This document shows, in pieces, positions 1 to 9,083 of a stretch of 64,000 nucleotides of DNA. The notes under the pieces are model-generated. The model saw only the letters and a program-made list of their open reading frames with translations. It was not told the origin of the DNA and searched no databases. Position 1 is the stretch's first letter. Each line of letters opens with the position of its first letter. The translations under genes were made by a program, and so were the position numbers. Source of the DNA: Paenibacillus sp. PCH8 (GTDB lineage Bacteria > Bacillota > Bacilli > Paenibacillales > Paenibacillaceae); NCBI RefSeq assembly GCF_002968835.1, contig NZ_PKQK01000001.1, forward strand, positions 310,001-374,000. The letters are read 5' to 3'.

Positions 1-1365
1 GAAATACGCATGGTCGATACCGGCCGTGGCATCGGTACGGATAAGCTGGAGCATATCTTCCTGCCGTTCGAGCAGGAAGCGGATACCGGGCCAGTCGTTG
101 CCGGAGGCACCGGTCTAGGACTAAGCATTACGCGTAAGCTGGTCGAGCTGCATGGCGGAACTATATATGCGGAATCGGTACCTGGCAGGGGTGCCACATT
201 CATCCTGACCTTCCCGCTTGCAGATAGCAAAGGAGAGAAGCGATCCAACGTCATGCCGCTTACCATAGCTCCTGCTGGTTCCATTAATCGGTCACTCCGA
301 TTCGAAGAACCAACGATTGTGAACGGGAATAAAGACGAATGGATCATCGTTGTAGACGATGACTCGGCGAATTTGCAGACCATAGTAAATCTGTTGAAAC
401 TAGAAGGCTACAGTTATGCGGTCACTTCACGCTCACCTTCTGTACTGGAACTGTTGGATAAGCTTCCCGCTGTGCATCTCGTTATTGCCGACATCATGAT
501 GCCCGACATGTCGGGTTACGAATTGCTGGAACGCATCCGGGAGCGCTTCTCTCCTTCCGAGCTGCCTGTACTCATGTTGACGGCAGGCAATAAAGCCCAT
601 CAGTTGAAGCTGGCCTTGGCGAAAGGTGCCAATGATTTCGTATCGAAGCCGTTCGAATCGGAGGAACTGCTGGCCCGGATCGGTGGTTTGACCCGGATGA
701 AAACGTCCGTTCAGGCCGCACGAGATGCTGAGATCTCCTTTTTGCGGTCACAGATGAACCCGCACTTTCTGTATAACGCTCTGAATGCTATTGCCGAATT
801 GTGCGTGGATGCGCCGAATCGGGCAGAACAATTGATTTTGCAATTATCGAGCTATTTAAGGCGAAGTGTGCACTTCAAACATTTAGATTCGAAGACCAGC
901 CTGATGAACGAACTGGAGATGATCGAAGCTTATGTAGCCATTGAGCAAGCCCGCTTTGGTCAACGGCTGGAGGTCATTATCGATGTGGATGTGGATGTGA
1001 ACCGGAACATGGACATTCCTCCACTCACGTTACAGCCCCTGATCGAAAACGCGATTCGGCACGGCCTGATGTCCAGTATTCGCGGTGGTCGCGTCATGCT
1101 ATCCATTCGTAATCTGAATGATACGGAAACACGTTTCACCATTGAGGACAACGGAATCGGAATAACCAGACAACGAATGGACGAAATTCGGCAATCCACG
1201 GATGGCAGTAACGGCGTAGGACTATGGAATATTTCCAGCCGATTGAATCTGTTGTATGGCAGACACCTTCAGATGGAAAGTCTGGACGGTGAGGGCACGC
1301 GGATTACATTTGATCTTCCAAATCAACGTCTAAGCACAGATGGGAACGGGGGTTATGAACCATGA
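1..1365 (+). CDS. Hybrid sensor histidine kinase, LytS-type C-terminus (5' end outside window)
   Basis: The reading frame is open from base 1, so the N-terminal sensor is missing. Counting from the first ATG at 10, three modules are visible: the end of a HATPase domain (DTGRGIG, GTGLGLS, residues 3-70), a receiver domain (acidic VVDDD at 114-118, phospho-Asp in ADIMMP at D161, Lys in SKPF at K213), and a second transmitter of the LytS/YehU His_kinase type with H252 in QMNPHFLYN followed by a HATPase (ENAIRHG, DNGIG). Such proteins autophosphorylate and pass phosphate to a partner regulator. The stop overlaps the start of the next gene (ATGA), so the two are co-translated. The signal sensed cannot be inferred. 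Confidence 0.9.
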   Translation, partial: EIRMVDTGRGIGTDKLEHIFLPFEQEADTGPVVAGGTGLGLSITRKLVELHGGTIYAESVPGRGATFILTFPLADSKGEKRSNVMPLTIAPAGSINRSLRFEEPTIVNGNKDEWIIVVDDDSANLQTIVNLLKLEGYSYAVTSRSPSVLELLDKLPAVHLVIADIMMPDMSGYELLERIRERFSPSELPVLMLTAGNKAHQLKLALAKGANDFVSKPFESEELLARIGGLTRMKTSVQAARDAEISFLRSQMNPHFLYNALNAIAELCVDAPNRAEQLILQLSSYLRRSVHFKHLDSKTSLMNELEMIEAYVAIEQARFGQRLEVIIDVDVDVNRNMDIPPLTLQPLIENAIRHGLMSSIRGGRVMLSIRNLNDTETRFTIEDNGIGITRQRMDEIRQSTDGSNGVGLWNISSRLNLLYGRHLQMESLDGEGTRITFDLPNQRLSTDGNGGYEP

Positions 1366-2483
1366 TAAAAGTCATCATCGTCGATGATGAGGATCTGTCA
1401 CTCAAGCGGCTGAATCGCATTTTGACAGAAAGTGGAGAAGTTGAGATATGTCGTGCATTTCACGACCCGGAGGAAGCTTGCGAATACGCGGCGGAAAATA
1501 ACTTCGATGCGGCATTTCTGGACATTACGATGCCCCGCATCTCGGGTATGCATCTCATTGGGGAATTGCGTAAGTATCATCCTTCGCTCCCCATCGTGCT
1601 GGTGACCGGATATGAGGAATATGCCGTGCAGGCCTTTGACAAAGAGGTGATCGATTACGTCATTAAGCCGGTCACGGCAGAGCGACTGAATCGTAGCATT
1701 CAGCGGTTACAGCTCAAGCTTCGCGATTCTGTGACACCTCCTGAACCCATCACGCCTACTCCCAAACTGACCGTGCGTCTGTTCGGCGAATTCACGGTGC
1801 TTGGCGGAGCTGGAGCAGATAATCCCATCAAACTCAGAACGCCCAAAACAGAAGAGTTGCTTGCGTTCCTGCTGTATACCAAATCGACCAGTCGTGATGC
1901 ACTGGCCGATACATTGTGGAAGGATCTTAGCCCGCAGAAAGCCTGGACGAATATCAATTCCACTCTGTATTACGTTCGCCGCGCCATCGGCGACAACAGT
2001 GACCTACCAATCATTCTCAAGGACAGAAATGGCATCCGAATCGACCGGGAAGCCATTGAATGCGATCTGTACGAGTTCGAGGCGCTGTTCCGGCAGTTGC
2101 GTCAGTCTTCGGCACATCATCACCCAGAGCTGTTCGAGCGAATGGACACGCTCTACCAAGGTGAACTTCTGAAAGGCAGACACTATGAGTGGGCTTTCGC
2201 ATGGTCCAGACAACTGGAGCTCGACTTCATCCTGACGATGGAGGCCGCTGCCCGCTATCATGCGAAGGAAGGTGAGCCACTGCGCGCATTGTATTATTTG
2301 GAACGGATCCTCCAGATTGATTCGATTCGGGAAGACATCCATCGCGAGATCATCCTTCTGTATCTGTCGCTTGGACGGAGAACCGAAGCACAACGACAAT
2401 ATCTGATTTTGGAGGAATTGCTCCAAGAGGAACTCGGCTCCAGCCCGGCAGCAGATATCAGACATTTGCTGCAACAATCATAA
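1362..2483 (+). CDS. Response regulator with C-terminal BTAD (SARP-like) domain
   Basis: Residues 1-115 form a receiver domain: IIVDDED near the start, phospho-acceptor D54 in FLDITMP, and K102 in YVIKPV. A linker rich in Pro leads to a winged-helix region from about residue 135 (LTVRLFGEFTV, LRTPKTEELLAFLL), then a bacterial transcriptional activator domain of helical TPR-like repeats to residue 373. This receiver-wHTH-BTAD layout is known from AfsR/SARP-related regulators and occurs in Paenibacillus next to hybrid kinases. It is translationally coupled to the upstream kinase by a 4-base overlap, so it is almost certainly that kinase's output partner. Targets are unknown. Confidence 0.9.
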   Translation: MIKVIIVDDEDLSLKRLNRILTESGEVEICRAFHDPEEACEYAAENNFDAAFLDITMPRISGMHLIGELRKYHPSLPIVLVTGYEEYAVQAFDKEVIDYVIKPVTAERLNRSIQRLQLKLRDSVTPPEPITPTPKLTVRLFGEFTVLGGAGADNPIKLRTPKTEELLAFLLYTKSTSRDALADTLWKDLSPQKAWTNINSTLYYVRRAIGDNSDLPIILKDRNGIRIDREAIECDLYEFEALFRQLRQSSAHHHPELFERMDTLYQGELLKGRHYEWAFAWSRQLELDFILTMEAAARYHAKEGEPLRALYYLERILQIDSIREDIHREIILLYLSLGRRTEAQRQYLILEELLQEELGSSPAADIRHLLQQS

Positions 2484-2492
2484 AAAAGCGAA

Positions 2493-2529
2493 AGCCCGTG
2501 CCTTGGCAATATTGCCACAGACACGGGCT
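2493..2529 (+). terminator. Rho-independent terminator of the kinase/regulator operon
   Basis: Inverted repeat AGCCCGTG / CACGGGCT begins 10 bases after the regulator stop and is followed by ATTTTGTT. Confidence 0.8.
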
Positions 2530-2647
2530 ATTTTGTTGAAACAAATGGCGATTGTTTGTCATCCTGATGAATGCTTGCAAACGTTCGTTATTGGTTCACA
2601 GCAGTTCCGTGCGATTCTCAAGTGACTATATGTGGGTCACCATTCTT

Positions 2648-3820
2648 CTAAAGTATCTCCGTAGCAAGCGTGAACCCTTCAATTACAGCATCTTCGTCCA
2701 CTTCAATCATGATGCATCGTTTTCCTTGATAATTCACTTGCTTCACATATTTCAGATCCTGCGGACTGACCGAGATCGTGGCTACCTTGGTATCGATCTT
2801 GATCGATTTGGACGTAAACTTCGGCATGACACTGTTCGCCTTCAGTTCATAGTTCTTATTATCGACGATCGTTTCGAATGCCCGCTCCACTTTCTCCGTC
2901 GTCAAATCCTCTATGCCGCTTGCGGTCAGCACACGTTCCACATCTTTGTAATCGAGCTTCGGAGGTTCTTCCTCGTGTGACTCTTCATTAATCTCGATGA
3001 CCCGGTTGATCTCTTCATACACATGCGCGATGGTGGATGCGTCAAGTTGTTCACCCGTCAATTCCTTGACGATATCTTCGAAGATCGCCCGTTCTTCCAG
3101 TGCAGTCACGGATCTTTCTCCATTCAGTACATTTTCAACAAAATGTGGATCAGGGAAATTGGATTTCCCGGTACAATACAGAACACGATTCACATCGGAA
3201 TAGTTGTCCGTCACGCTAGGGTATAGGAACCCTTGCTCTGGCGTACTTAATTTGATAATCGGATCTACAATAATATTGTACTTAAATTCTCTCTCCACGT
3301 AATCAAACAAGAGCGTCTTACGCTGCTTCTCCGTGGAATTCACGCTGCACAGAATGAATGGGTGTGCGAATACCTCATTCTTCTCGCTCTCTTCGGTTGC
3401 TTCGTTACGAGCCTTGGTCGGCAAGTAATATTGTCCACGCACGAACGTAGCCACCATGTCCCGTTCATATTTGGCATCAACCAACATTCGATCCACGAGC
3501 AGCATCATCATATCCTGCCATTCTTCCGGATCACCTGTGACCAGAGCCTGATGAAGCAACACCTGAGCCGGGTCCTCCGCCTCTGCCTGGAACCTCAACT
3601 CGAACAACTTCTGATCGAGTTCACCCATCAGCAATTTTTTGAAATTGCCCATGTACAGTTCTTGCTTTTCTCTGTCGACCAATTCAAATGGATGACGCTC
3701 CCAGTGATAGACCTCGTTCGTTTCCTTCGTAATATAGACGTTGAGAATGTCGTAGATATTCAGTAGATCGTGATCCATCTTAAATTGCTTGCGTATATGC
3801 GCGACTTCTTTTTTATTCAT
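2648..3820 (-). CDS. DUF4317 family protein
   Basis: This 390-residue protein matches the DUF4317 family by its opening (MNKKEVAHIRKQFK), the DILNVYI/HWERHPFE segment and the overall length. The family is widespread in Firmicutes, is soluble, and has no established function. There is no signal peptide or membrane segment; a Glu-rich stretch (SHEEEPPKLD) lies near residue 280. It stands alone between the terminator of the kinase operon and the divergent alpha-galactosidase gene. An AAGGAG lies about 14 bases upstream of the ATG, which is rather far, but no better start is present. Confidence 0.85.
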   Translation of the reverse strand: MNKKEVAHIRKQFKMDHDLLNIYDILNVYITKETNEVYHWERHPFELVDREKQELYMGNFKKLLMGELDQKLFELRFQAEAEDPAQVLLHQALVTGDPEEWQDMMMLLVDRMLVDAKYERDMVATFVRGQYYLPTKARNEATEESEKNEVFAHPFILCSVNSTEKQRKTLLFDYVEREFKYNIIVDPIIKLSTPEQGFLYPSVTDNYSDVNRVLYCTGKSNFPDPHFVENVLNGERSVTALEERAIFEDIVKELTGEQLDASTIAHVYEEINRVIEINEESHEEEPPKLDYKDVERVLTASGIEDLTTEKVERAFETIVDNKNYELKANSVMPKFTSKSIKIDTKVATISVSPQDLKYVKQVNYQGKRCIMIEVDEDAVIEGFTLATEIL

Positions 3821-4053
3821 ATTGGGTTCGGCAACTCCTTAATTAAGTTCTGGCTTATTTAGTATAAATGATAGAAAAAAAATGTGTTAACTATCTTGCA
3901 GGTTGATGTCCCCCCTTATCCATATGGAGGTTTCTGGCAGAGCATCATATGTCCATGTTCAAACAACGTCAAGCTATGGCTGGAACGAATGTTCATCGTA
4001 TAAGTTTAGTGTAGTACCGCTAACGCAAGCAATCAACGGAAGGATGCGAGACG

Positions 4054-5217
4054 ATGAGCAACAACCCTAGACTTGGCTATGCCCCCGCCCTAGGCTGGAA
4101 TTCGTGGAATACGTTTACGTGGGATATTAATGAGCAATTGATTCGGGATGTCGCTGATGTATTTGTATCGGAAGGTTATCTTGCAGCAGGTTACGAGTAT
4201 ATCGTCATTGATGATTGTTGGAGTCTGAAGGAACGGGATGTAGGCGGCAATCTGGTCGCTGATCCTGCGAAATTCCCGAGCGGAATGAAGGCACTTGCTG
4301 ATTATATTCACGGCAAAGGTCTGAAGTTTGGCATGTATTCATGCGTTGGTACTCATACTTGTGCCGGCTACCCCGGCAGCTTTGAGCATGAATTCCAGGA
4401 TGCCGCGCTTTTTGCCGAATGGGGCGTTGATTATTTAAAATATGACTACTGCTTCAAGCCGCGCCATATCTCTGGCGAACTGCTGTACAAACGGATGAGC
4501 CTCGCACTCAAAAACTGCGGACGTGATATCCTGTTCTCCGCCTGCAACTGGGGAGCAGACAACGTATACGACTGGATTCGGGAATCGGGCGCTCATATGT
4601 ACCGCTCTACCGGTGACATTCGCGACAATTGGGAGTCGGTCAAAGAACTGACACTCTCGCAACTGGGCAAACAAAGCTACACCGGATCTTTCTGCCATAA
4701 TGACATGGACATGCTAATCGTTGGTATGTACGGCGGAAGTAACAATGATTATATTGGCAGCATCGGTGGATGCAACGACATTGAATATAAAACCCACTTC
4801 TCGCTCTGGTCCATCATGGGTTCACCGTTGATGATCGGCTGTGATGTGCGCCAGACTAACCAGATCACCAAGGATATTCTGCTGAATCCCGACCTCATTG
4901 CCATCAATCAGGATGCTGAGGCGCGCGGTGCCTACCTCATTAAACCGGAGCCACAATGGTTCCATAGCAATGACGTATTCATGCTGGTGAAGGTGCTTAC
5001 CGACGGCGATCTGGCAATCGGTTTCTTCAATCTCAGTGACAGTCAGCGCGAGCTTTCGCTGCAATTCTGGGATATGGGTCTGCCCTACGCTGCCGGATAC
5101 GGGCTGTCGCTGTATGATTGCTGGGAACATCGGGAACTCGGTGTGTTCCGTGAACGCTTCGCCCCGGTTGTGGCAGCCCATGATTGTCTCGTTGTACGAG
5201 CGAAGCTGGTGAAGTAG
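4054..5217 (+). CDS. Alpha-galactosidase, glycoside hydrolase family 27
   Basis: The enzyme should hydrolyse terminal alpha-galactosyl residues (melibiose, raffinose family, galactomannan). GH27 hallmarks are clear: GWNSWNTF at residues 14-21, IDDCW at 52-56, the nucleophile D131 in YLKYDYC, the likely acid/base D188 in RSTGDIRDNW, and NDMDML at 216-221. The 387-residue length fits a single catalytic barrel plus a small C-terminal beta domain. No signal peptide is seen, so it is probably cytoplasmic and acts on imported oligosaccharides. A GGAAGGA ribosome binding site precedes the ATG. A tiny Cys-rich ORF follows without a gap and an AraC regulator converges on it. Confidence 0.95.
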   Translation: MSNNPRLGYAPALGWNSWNTFTWDINEQLIRDVADVFVSEGYLAAGYEYIVIDDCWSLKERDVGGNLVADPAKFPSGMKALADYIHGKGLKFGMYSCVGTHTCAGYPGSFEHEFQDAALFAEWGVDYLKYDYCFKPRHISGELLYKRMSLALKNCGRDILFSACNWGADNVYDWIRESGAHMYRSTGDIRDNWESVKELTLSQLGKQSYTGSFCHNDMDMLIVGMYGGSNNDYIGSIGGCNDIEYKTHFSLWSIMGSPLMIGCDVRQTNQITKDILLNPDLIAINQDAEARGAYLIKPEPQWFHSNDVFMLVKVLTDGDLAIGFFNLSDSQRELSLQFWDMGLPYAAGYGLSLYDCWEHRELGVFRERFAPVVAAHDCLVVRAKLVK

Positions 5218-5421
5218 ATGGTCAGCAATCGCCTATGCAAGTCCTGCCAGATTCTACTTGAAGCGGACGAAGTAGCTATATACATGAAGCTGATCTCACG
5301 CTCTGCCCAACAATTTCTGTGCATTGATTGCCTTGGCAAGAAGCTGAACTGCGACCGCGAGCCTATCGAGAAGCTGATCCGTTATTTCCGGGAATCCGGC
5401 AACTGTGTGCTATTCCGCTGA
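5218..5421 (+). CDS. Small protein with two CxxC pairs, probably zinc-binding
   Basis: The ATG directly follows the alpha-galactosidase stop, so translation is likely coupled. The 67-residue product has one CxxC near the N-terminus (CKSC, residues 8-11) and another in the middle (CIDC, 36-39), a spacing that suggests a four-Cys zinc site. I do not recognise a named family. The last 40 bases overlap the 3' end of the convergent AraC-type gene. It could be a small regulator or accessory protein; no function is assigned. Confidence 0.6.
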   Translation: MVSNRLCKSCQILLEADEVAIYMKLISRSAQQFLCIDCLGKKLNCDREPIEKLIRYFRESGNCVLFR

Positions 5422-6233
5422 AGTTCTGCGGATTTCGCATGCAGCATGATATACGCTGATGGCGTATGTGATGTCGCTTTCTTAAATACTCTGGAGAAGT
5501 ATAAGGGATCATTGTAGCCAACCGAGTACGCCACCGATTGAATGGGCAAGCCTGATGTCTTCAACAATTCGCAAGCACGCTGAATTCGGCAGGACGTAAT
5601 ATACCCGGACACAGACTTGCCTGTAGCCATTTTGAACAGTCGGAACAAGTAGCTTCGCTCCAGATTGACTGCATGTACGATCTCCATGACGGTTAACGCC
5701 GGCTTCCAGTAGTTCTGCTCGATGTATTTTTTGGCCAGCCAGACATAATCCTTCGTATCCCCCTGCGGTTCCTTCGGGTAATATTCCATGTAATAGGAGA
5801 GCAGCAGACGCATACGGGCATCTGCACGCTGCAATTCATGGGATGATGTGCCCGCGTTCCAGGCTAGATGAAAAAAGGGCTGAAGCGTCTCCGGTGCCGC
5901 AGTCACGACAGGTTGTACCTCTGAAAGCTGCGTTAGCTCCAGTAACCGCCCGGCCTCAACTCCACTGAACTCCACCCAGACATACTCCCACGGATCATGC
6001 GGGTCCGGGTAATAGTAGATTTCTTTTTGCCGATATATGATAAAGCTTTCTCCCGTTCGCAGTTGAAAAATGCGGCCACCTGTTTCCAGTGTTCCTTGGC
6101 CGCGGATAATATAGTGCAGGGCATAAACGTCACGCACTCCGGGCCCCCATTGGTGAGAGTTGGATGGCTTATGTCCGCCACTGATAAAGTACAAATTACT
6201 GGCCCTGCTATTCTCATGCCACATCGGATTCAA
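5382..6233 (-). CDS. AraC-family transcriptional regulator
   Basis: The N-terminal half (residues 1-150) looks like a cupin-type AraC ligand-binding domain (HYIIRGQGTLETGG, YYPDPHDPWEYVWVEFSG). The C-terminal 100 residues carry the double helix-turn-helix: WKPALTVMEIVHAVNLERSYLFRLF and SVAYSVGYNDPLYFSRVFKK. The second HTH motif is the classical AraC signature. It lies between the alpha-galactosidase and a divergently transcribed carboxylesterase, so sugar-responsive control of one or both is a reasonable inference. The gene's 3' end overlaps the small CxxC ORF on the other strand. Confidence 0.92.
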   Translation of the reverse strand: MNPMWHENSRASNLYFISGGHKPSNSHQWGPGVRDVYALHYIIRGQGTLETGGRIFQLRTGESFIIYRQKEIYYYPDPHDPWEYVWVEFSGVEAGRLLELTQLSEVQPVVTAAPETLQPFFHLAWNAGTSSHELQRADARMRLLLSYYMEYYPKEPQGDTKDYVWLAKKYIEQNYWKPALTVMEIVHAVNLERSYLFRLFKMATGKSVSGYITSCRIQRACELLKTSGLPIQSVAYSVGYNDPLYFSRVFKKATSHTPSAYIMLHAKSAELQRNSTQLPDSRK

Positions 6234-6337
6234 CCTTGTTTCCCCCTCGGTTCATCCATATCAAAACATGGATCATTCGGTTAATGATCGTATCGGTACT
6301 GGAAACCTTCCCCAAGTTTGCTTATTATACATGTAGA

Positions 6338-6350
6338 GGGCATCATGCCC
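6338..6350. promoter_or_regulatory. Short palindrome between araC-type and esterase genes
   Basis: GGGCAT-C-ATGCCC is a perfect 6-bp-arm palindrome in the divergent intergenic region. A TATACT-like -10 and GAGAGGAGA ribosome site for the esterase lie further right. It may be an operator; a 12/14 match to a cre site at 6359-6372 is also present but weak. Confidence 0.3.
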
Positions 6351-6427
6351 CACCATCTTGTAAGCGCATCCATAATATCTCGTTTGGTATTCACTATACT
6401 TGTTAAATCCAGAGAGGAGAATGTGCT

Positions 6428-7969
6428 TTGCTCAGAATGGTTACGGTAGAACATGGACAAGTGCAGGGTTTGCCCGCAGCGGACCCGCGTATTACCAGCT
6501 TTAAGGGAATTCCGTTTGCTGCACCTCCCGTAGGTGAGAATCGCTGGCGTGCTCCGCAGCCAATGTCCAGTTGGAACGGTATTTTGAATGCGTTTGACTA
6601 TGCTCCCATCTCCATGCAAGCCCAAACAGTCATCGACGATAACAACATCTACACACGCGAGTGGGCGGTTGATCCAGACCTGCCCATGAATGAGGATTGT
6701 CTCTATCTCAACGTTTGGACACCCGCCAAGCGCACCGATGAGAAGTTGCCTGTCTTTGTCTGGTATTTTGGCGGTGGCCTCCAGGTCGGCAATACTGCCG
6801 AAATGGAATTTGATGGTGAGCGAATCGCACGCAGAGGCATCGTTGTCGTCACCATCAACTACCGACTGAACGCCTTCGGCTTCCTGTGCCACCCCGAAAT
6901 CAGCAACGAATCTCCACATGCACCAGCAAACTTCGGACATCTCGATCAGCAGGCAGGCACCCAATGGGTCCAGCGGAATATTGCTGCCTTTGGCGGTGAC
7001 CCGGACCAGATTACGATTGGCGGACAGTCCGCGGGCGGCGGCAGTGTGCTCAGCCAGATGACCTCCCCGCAAAATAAGGGCTTATTCCAGCGGGCTGTCA
7101 TTATGAGCGGCATAGCTACCGAGTTATATCCGAAGGTCCACGTGCCTGCCGTTCGCACTACATTGCAGGAAGCGGAGCAGAAAGGTGTTGAATTTTTCCG
7201 CTTTCTGGGAGTATCCTCCCTGCACGAAGCCAGACAACTGGATGCCGATTATCTCCGCGATAAAGCGCTGGAATACAGAAGCTTCTGGGGAACGGTCATT
7301 GACGGACAATTTTGCGCGGGTGATCCATTCACACGTTTTGTCCAGCATGAACGCGAGTCAATTCCCGTAATGCTGGGGCATACATCCTCCGAATTCTGGA
7401 CACGACCCGCCGCAGCCACCATGGAAGAGCTGAAGCAGATGGCTGTGGAACTGTTCGGCGAGGACGCACCCGTCTTTCTGGAACTGTGCGAGACCGGTAA
7501 TGGTGAGCTGGAACATGCTCTGCAACAGGCGTCTGTACGCATGATTCAGCATGCCATCCTGCTTGCCATCCGTGCCAACAGCAACAGCGGTCATCCGTCC
7601 GAGTCACCCCTGTATTACTACAACTTTGACGCAGAGATTCCAGGTTGGGATCAGCCTGGCACCTTCCACTCGGTCGATCTGTGGTTTTTCTTTGAGACGC
7701 TTGCCAAATGCTGGCGTCCATTCACAGGCAAGCATTATGATCTGGCTCGCCAGATGTGTAATTATCTATCCAATTTTATTGCTACAGGTGACCCAAACGG
7801 CTCTGACTCCACCGGAAAGCCAATGCCTCATTGGGTGCCTTGCAGCACAGAGCAGCCATATCTCATGGAATTTGGTGATCAGGCTCAGTTACAGCAGGTA
7901 GAGCCTGGACCTGTGCTCGCCTTTCTGATTGAGCAATATTTCAAGCAGCAGAATGCTCCTGTAGTTTAG
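6428..7969 (+). CDS. Type B carboxylesterase/lipase family
   Basis: A 513-residue alpha/beta hydrolase of the carboxylesterase type B (ESTHER block C, PnbA-like) family. The oxyanion-hole motif is WYFGGGLQVGN around residue 115, the nucleophile is S201 in GGQSAGGGS, the acidic residue is probably in HTSSEFW, and the His is probably in FHSVDLWFFF. The NEDCLYLNVWTP motif near residue 88 is also typical. It hydrolyses carboxylic esters; the natural substrate is unknown. The TTG at 6428 is preceded by GGAGA at 8-base spacing, so it is preferred over the ATG at 6437. A terminator follows. Confidence 0.93.
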   Translation: MLRMVTVEHGQVQGLPAADPRITSFKGIPFAAPPVGENRWRAPQPMSSWNGILNAFDYAPISMQAQTVIDDNNIYTREWAVDPDLPMNEDCLYLNVWTPAKRTDEKLPVFVWYFGGGLQVGNTAEMEFDGERIARRGIVVVTINYRLNAFGFLCHPEISNESPHAPANFGHLDQQAGTQWVQRNIAAFGGDPDQITIGGQSAGGGSVLSQMTSPQNKGLFQRAVIMSGIATELYPKVHVPAVRTTLQEAEQKGVEFFRFLGVSSLHEARQLDADYLRDKALEYRSFWGTVIDGQFCAGDPFTRFVQHERESIPVMLGHTSSEFWTRPAAATMEELKQMAVELFGEDAPVFLELCETGNGELEHALQQASVRMIQHAILLAIRANSNSGHPSESPLYYYNFDAEIPGWDQPGTFHSVDLWFFFETLAKCWRPFTGKHYDLARQMCNYLSNFIATGDPNGSDSTGKPMPHWVPCSTEQPYLMEFGDQAQLQQVEPGPVLAFLIEQYFKQQNAPVV

Positions 7970-8002
7970 ATCGTGAAGGTGCTATAACACCTGACGAAGA
8001 AG

Positions 8003-8026
8003 GCCATGCCTAAGCATGGCTTTTTT
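8003..8026 (+). terminator. Terminator after the carboxylesterase
   Basis: GCCATGC / GCATGGC stem directly followed by TTTTTT. Confidence 0.85.
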
Positions 8027-8058
8027 CACCCCATGAATCGTTAATGGTATTGATCTTC

Positions 8059-8793
8059 TCAGCACCTTACATATTTACGCTTGAATCCAACACGTCCTTT
8101 ATCCACGGCCTTTTGAATATTCTCAGAGGCGTGCAGAAGCTTGCTCTTGGACTTGTCCTTCTGCACTTCAACAGGGCCAACGGCCTTGGCTGTCGCCATC
8201 GCCTGATCGTGCAACGGTTGATAGGATGTTGCGACGGTGTACAGGAAGTTGTTCATCGCATATTTTGTTCGTTCCGGTGATTCGTGAATCGTCTTTTTCA
8301 CCAATTCAAGCATCTCCATCAGTTTATGTTCAGAGAACTCGCTATCCTTCCGGCTTCCGAGCAGCCAGCAATAACAACTCCAGCCCGCAGACATCTTGAG
8401 TTCCTCACCACTTGCAATCCACTTATCTGCAACTGCTTGTGCAATATCTGTCTCAGCCAGCGTCACAGCAACGATGTAGTCCGAGATCATGAAGAAATAG
8501 GCTGCATCAATCCAGCGGTCAAAATCGGCTTCCGTCATCGCTTGAGGGTCAGCAATCACACCAGCAAAGTACATCGCATCATAGTTCCCTGTAGCATACA
8601 GTTGCTGAGCCAGAGGCTGATCCTTTTTGATCCGCTTCGCAATCGGTTTCATCGCGCCGGTGGCCACGCCAAATAGCGGTTCAAGCGCCCCGTTGGACAT
8701 ATACATTTTTTTCGTGCGTTCTTTCCCCAGCAATTCGAGTTCCTGCATAACCTCTTCCAAGTTCACTGGCAACAAACCCCTCTCTATATCCAA
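8059..8793 (-). CDS. DNA alkylation repair protein (AlkD-like HEAT-repeat family)
   Basis: The 244-residue product is mostly helical. The opening segment (NLEEVMQELELLGKERTKKMYMSNGA), the LAQQLYATGNYDAMYFAGVIADP stretch near residue 65, and the W-rich middle (MSAGWSCYCWLLGSRKD) match the DNA alkylation repair family with HEAT-like repeats. AlkD-type members excise N3- and N7-alkylated purines; activity in this diverged branch is inferred. It stands alone, downstream of the two-component system on the same strand. An unrelated-subfamily alkylation repair protein lies at 53.7 kb. Confidence 0.8.
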   Translation of the reverse strand: MDIERGLLPVNLEEVMQELELLGKERTKKMYMSNGALEPLFGVATGAMKPIAKRIKKDQPLAQQLYATGNYDAMYFAGVIADPQAMTEADFDRWIDAAYFFMISDYIVAVTLAETDIAQAVADKWIASGEELKMSAGWSCYCWLLGSRKDSEFSEHKLMEMLELVKKTIHESPERTKYAMNNFLYTVATSYQPLHDQAMATAKAVGPVEVQKDKSKSKLLHASENIQKAVDKGRVGFKRKYVRC

Positions 8794-8839
8794 AAAACAT
8801 GTATCATGATTGGTTTATATGGACCTTTATATTTCATCA

Positions 8840-9052
8840 CTATTTTATCACAGTTATTGTCCCGCCATACGTCCCATACCTCCATATATAACACACAACA
8901 GTGCATGATATCGGCACGCTCACCAATAAAAAAGAAACCACAATAGTCGCCGCTCCGGGGAGCCGCGACGAAGGTTTTTCAATCCTGTTTCCACTCATAT
9001 TCATTTTCATCTTCTGGAGTTCATCCTGAATCCTGATCTCCATCCTTCTCAT
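8840..9052 (-). CDS. Doubtful small ORF with one membrane segment
   Basis: A 70-residue reading frame beginning 31 bases after the histidine kinase gene. Residues 32-56 are strongly hydrophobic (AATIVVSFLLVSVPISCTVV). The ribosome binding site is poor and the C-terminus looks unlike a conserved protein. It may be a small membrane protein of the same operon or the decayed end of a former gene. No family recognised. Confidence 0.3.
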   Translation of the reverse strand: MRRMEIRIQDELQKMKMNMSGNRIEKPSSRLPGAATIVVSFLLVSVPISCTVVCYIWRYGTYGGTITVIK

Positions 9053-9083
9053 GGAAGACTCTTTTCGTTGAACTCCCGCTGTT

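Noticed and set aside
6359..6372. cre-like catabolite repression site TGTAAGCGCATCCA
   Set aside because: Two mismatches at conserved positions of the consensus; too weak to call.
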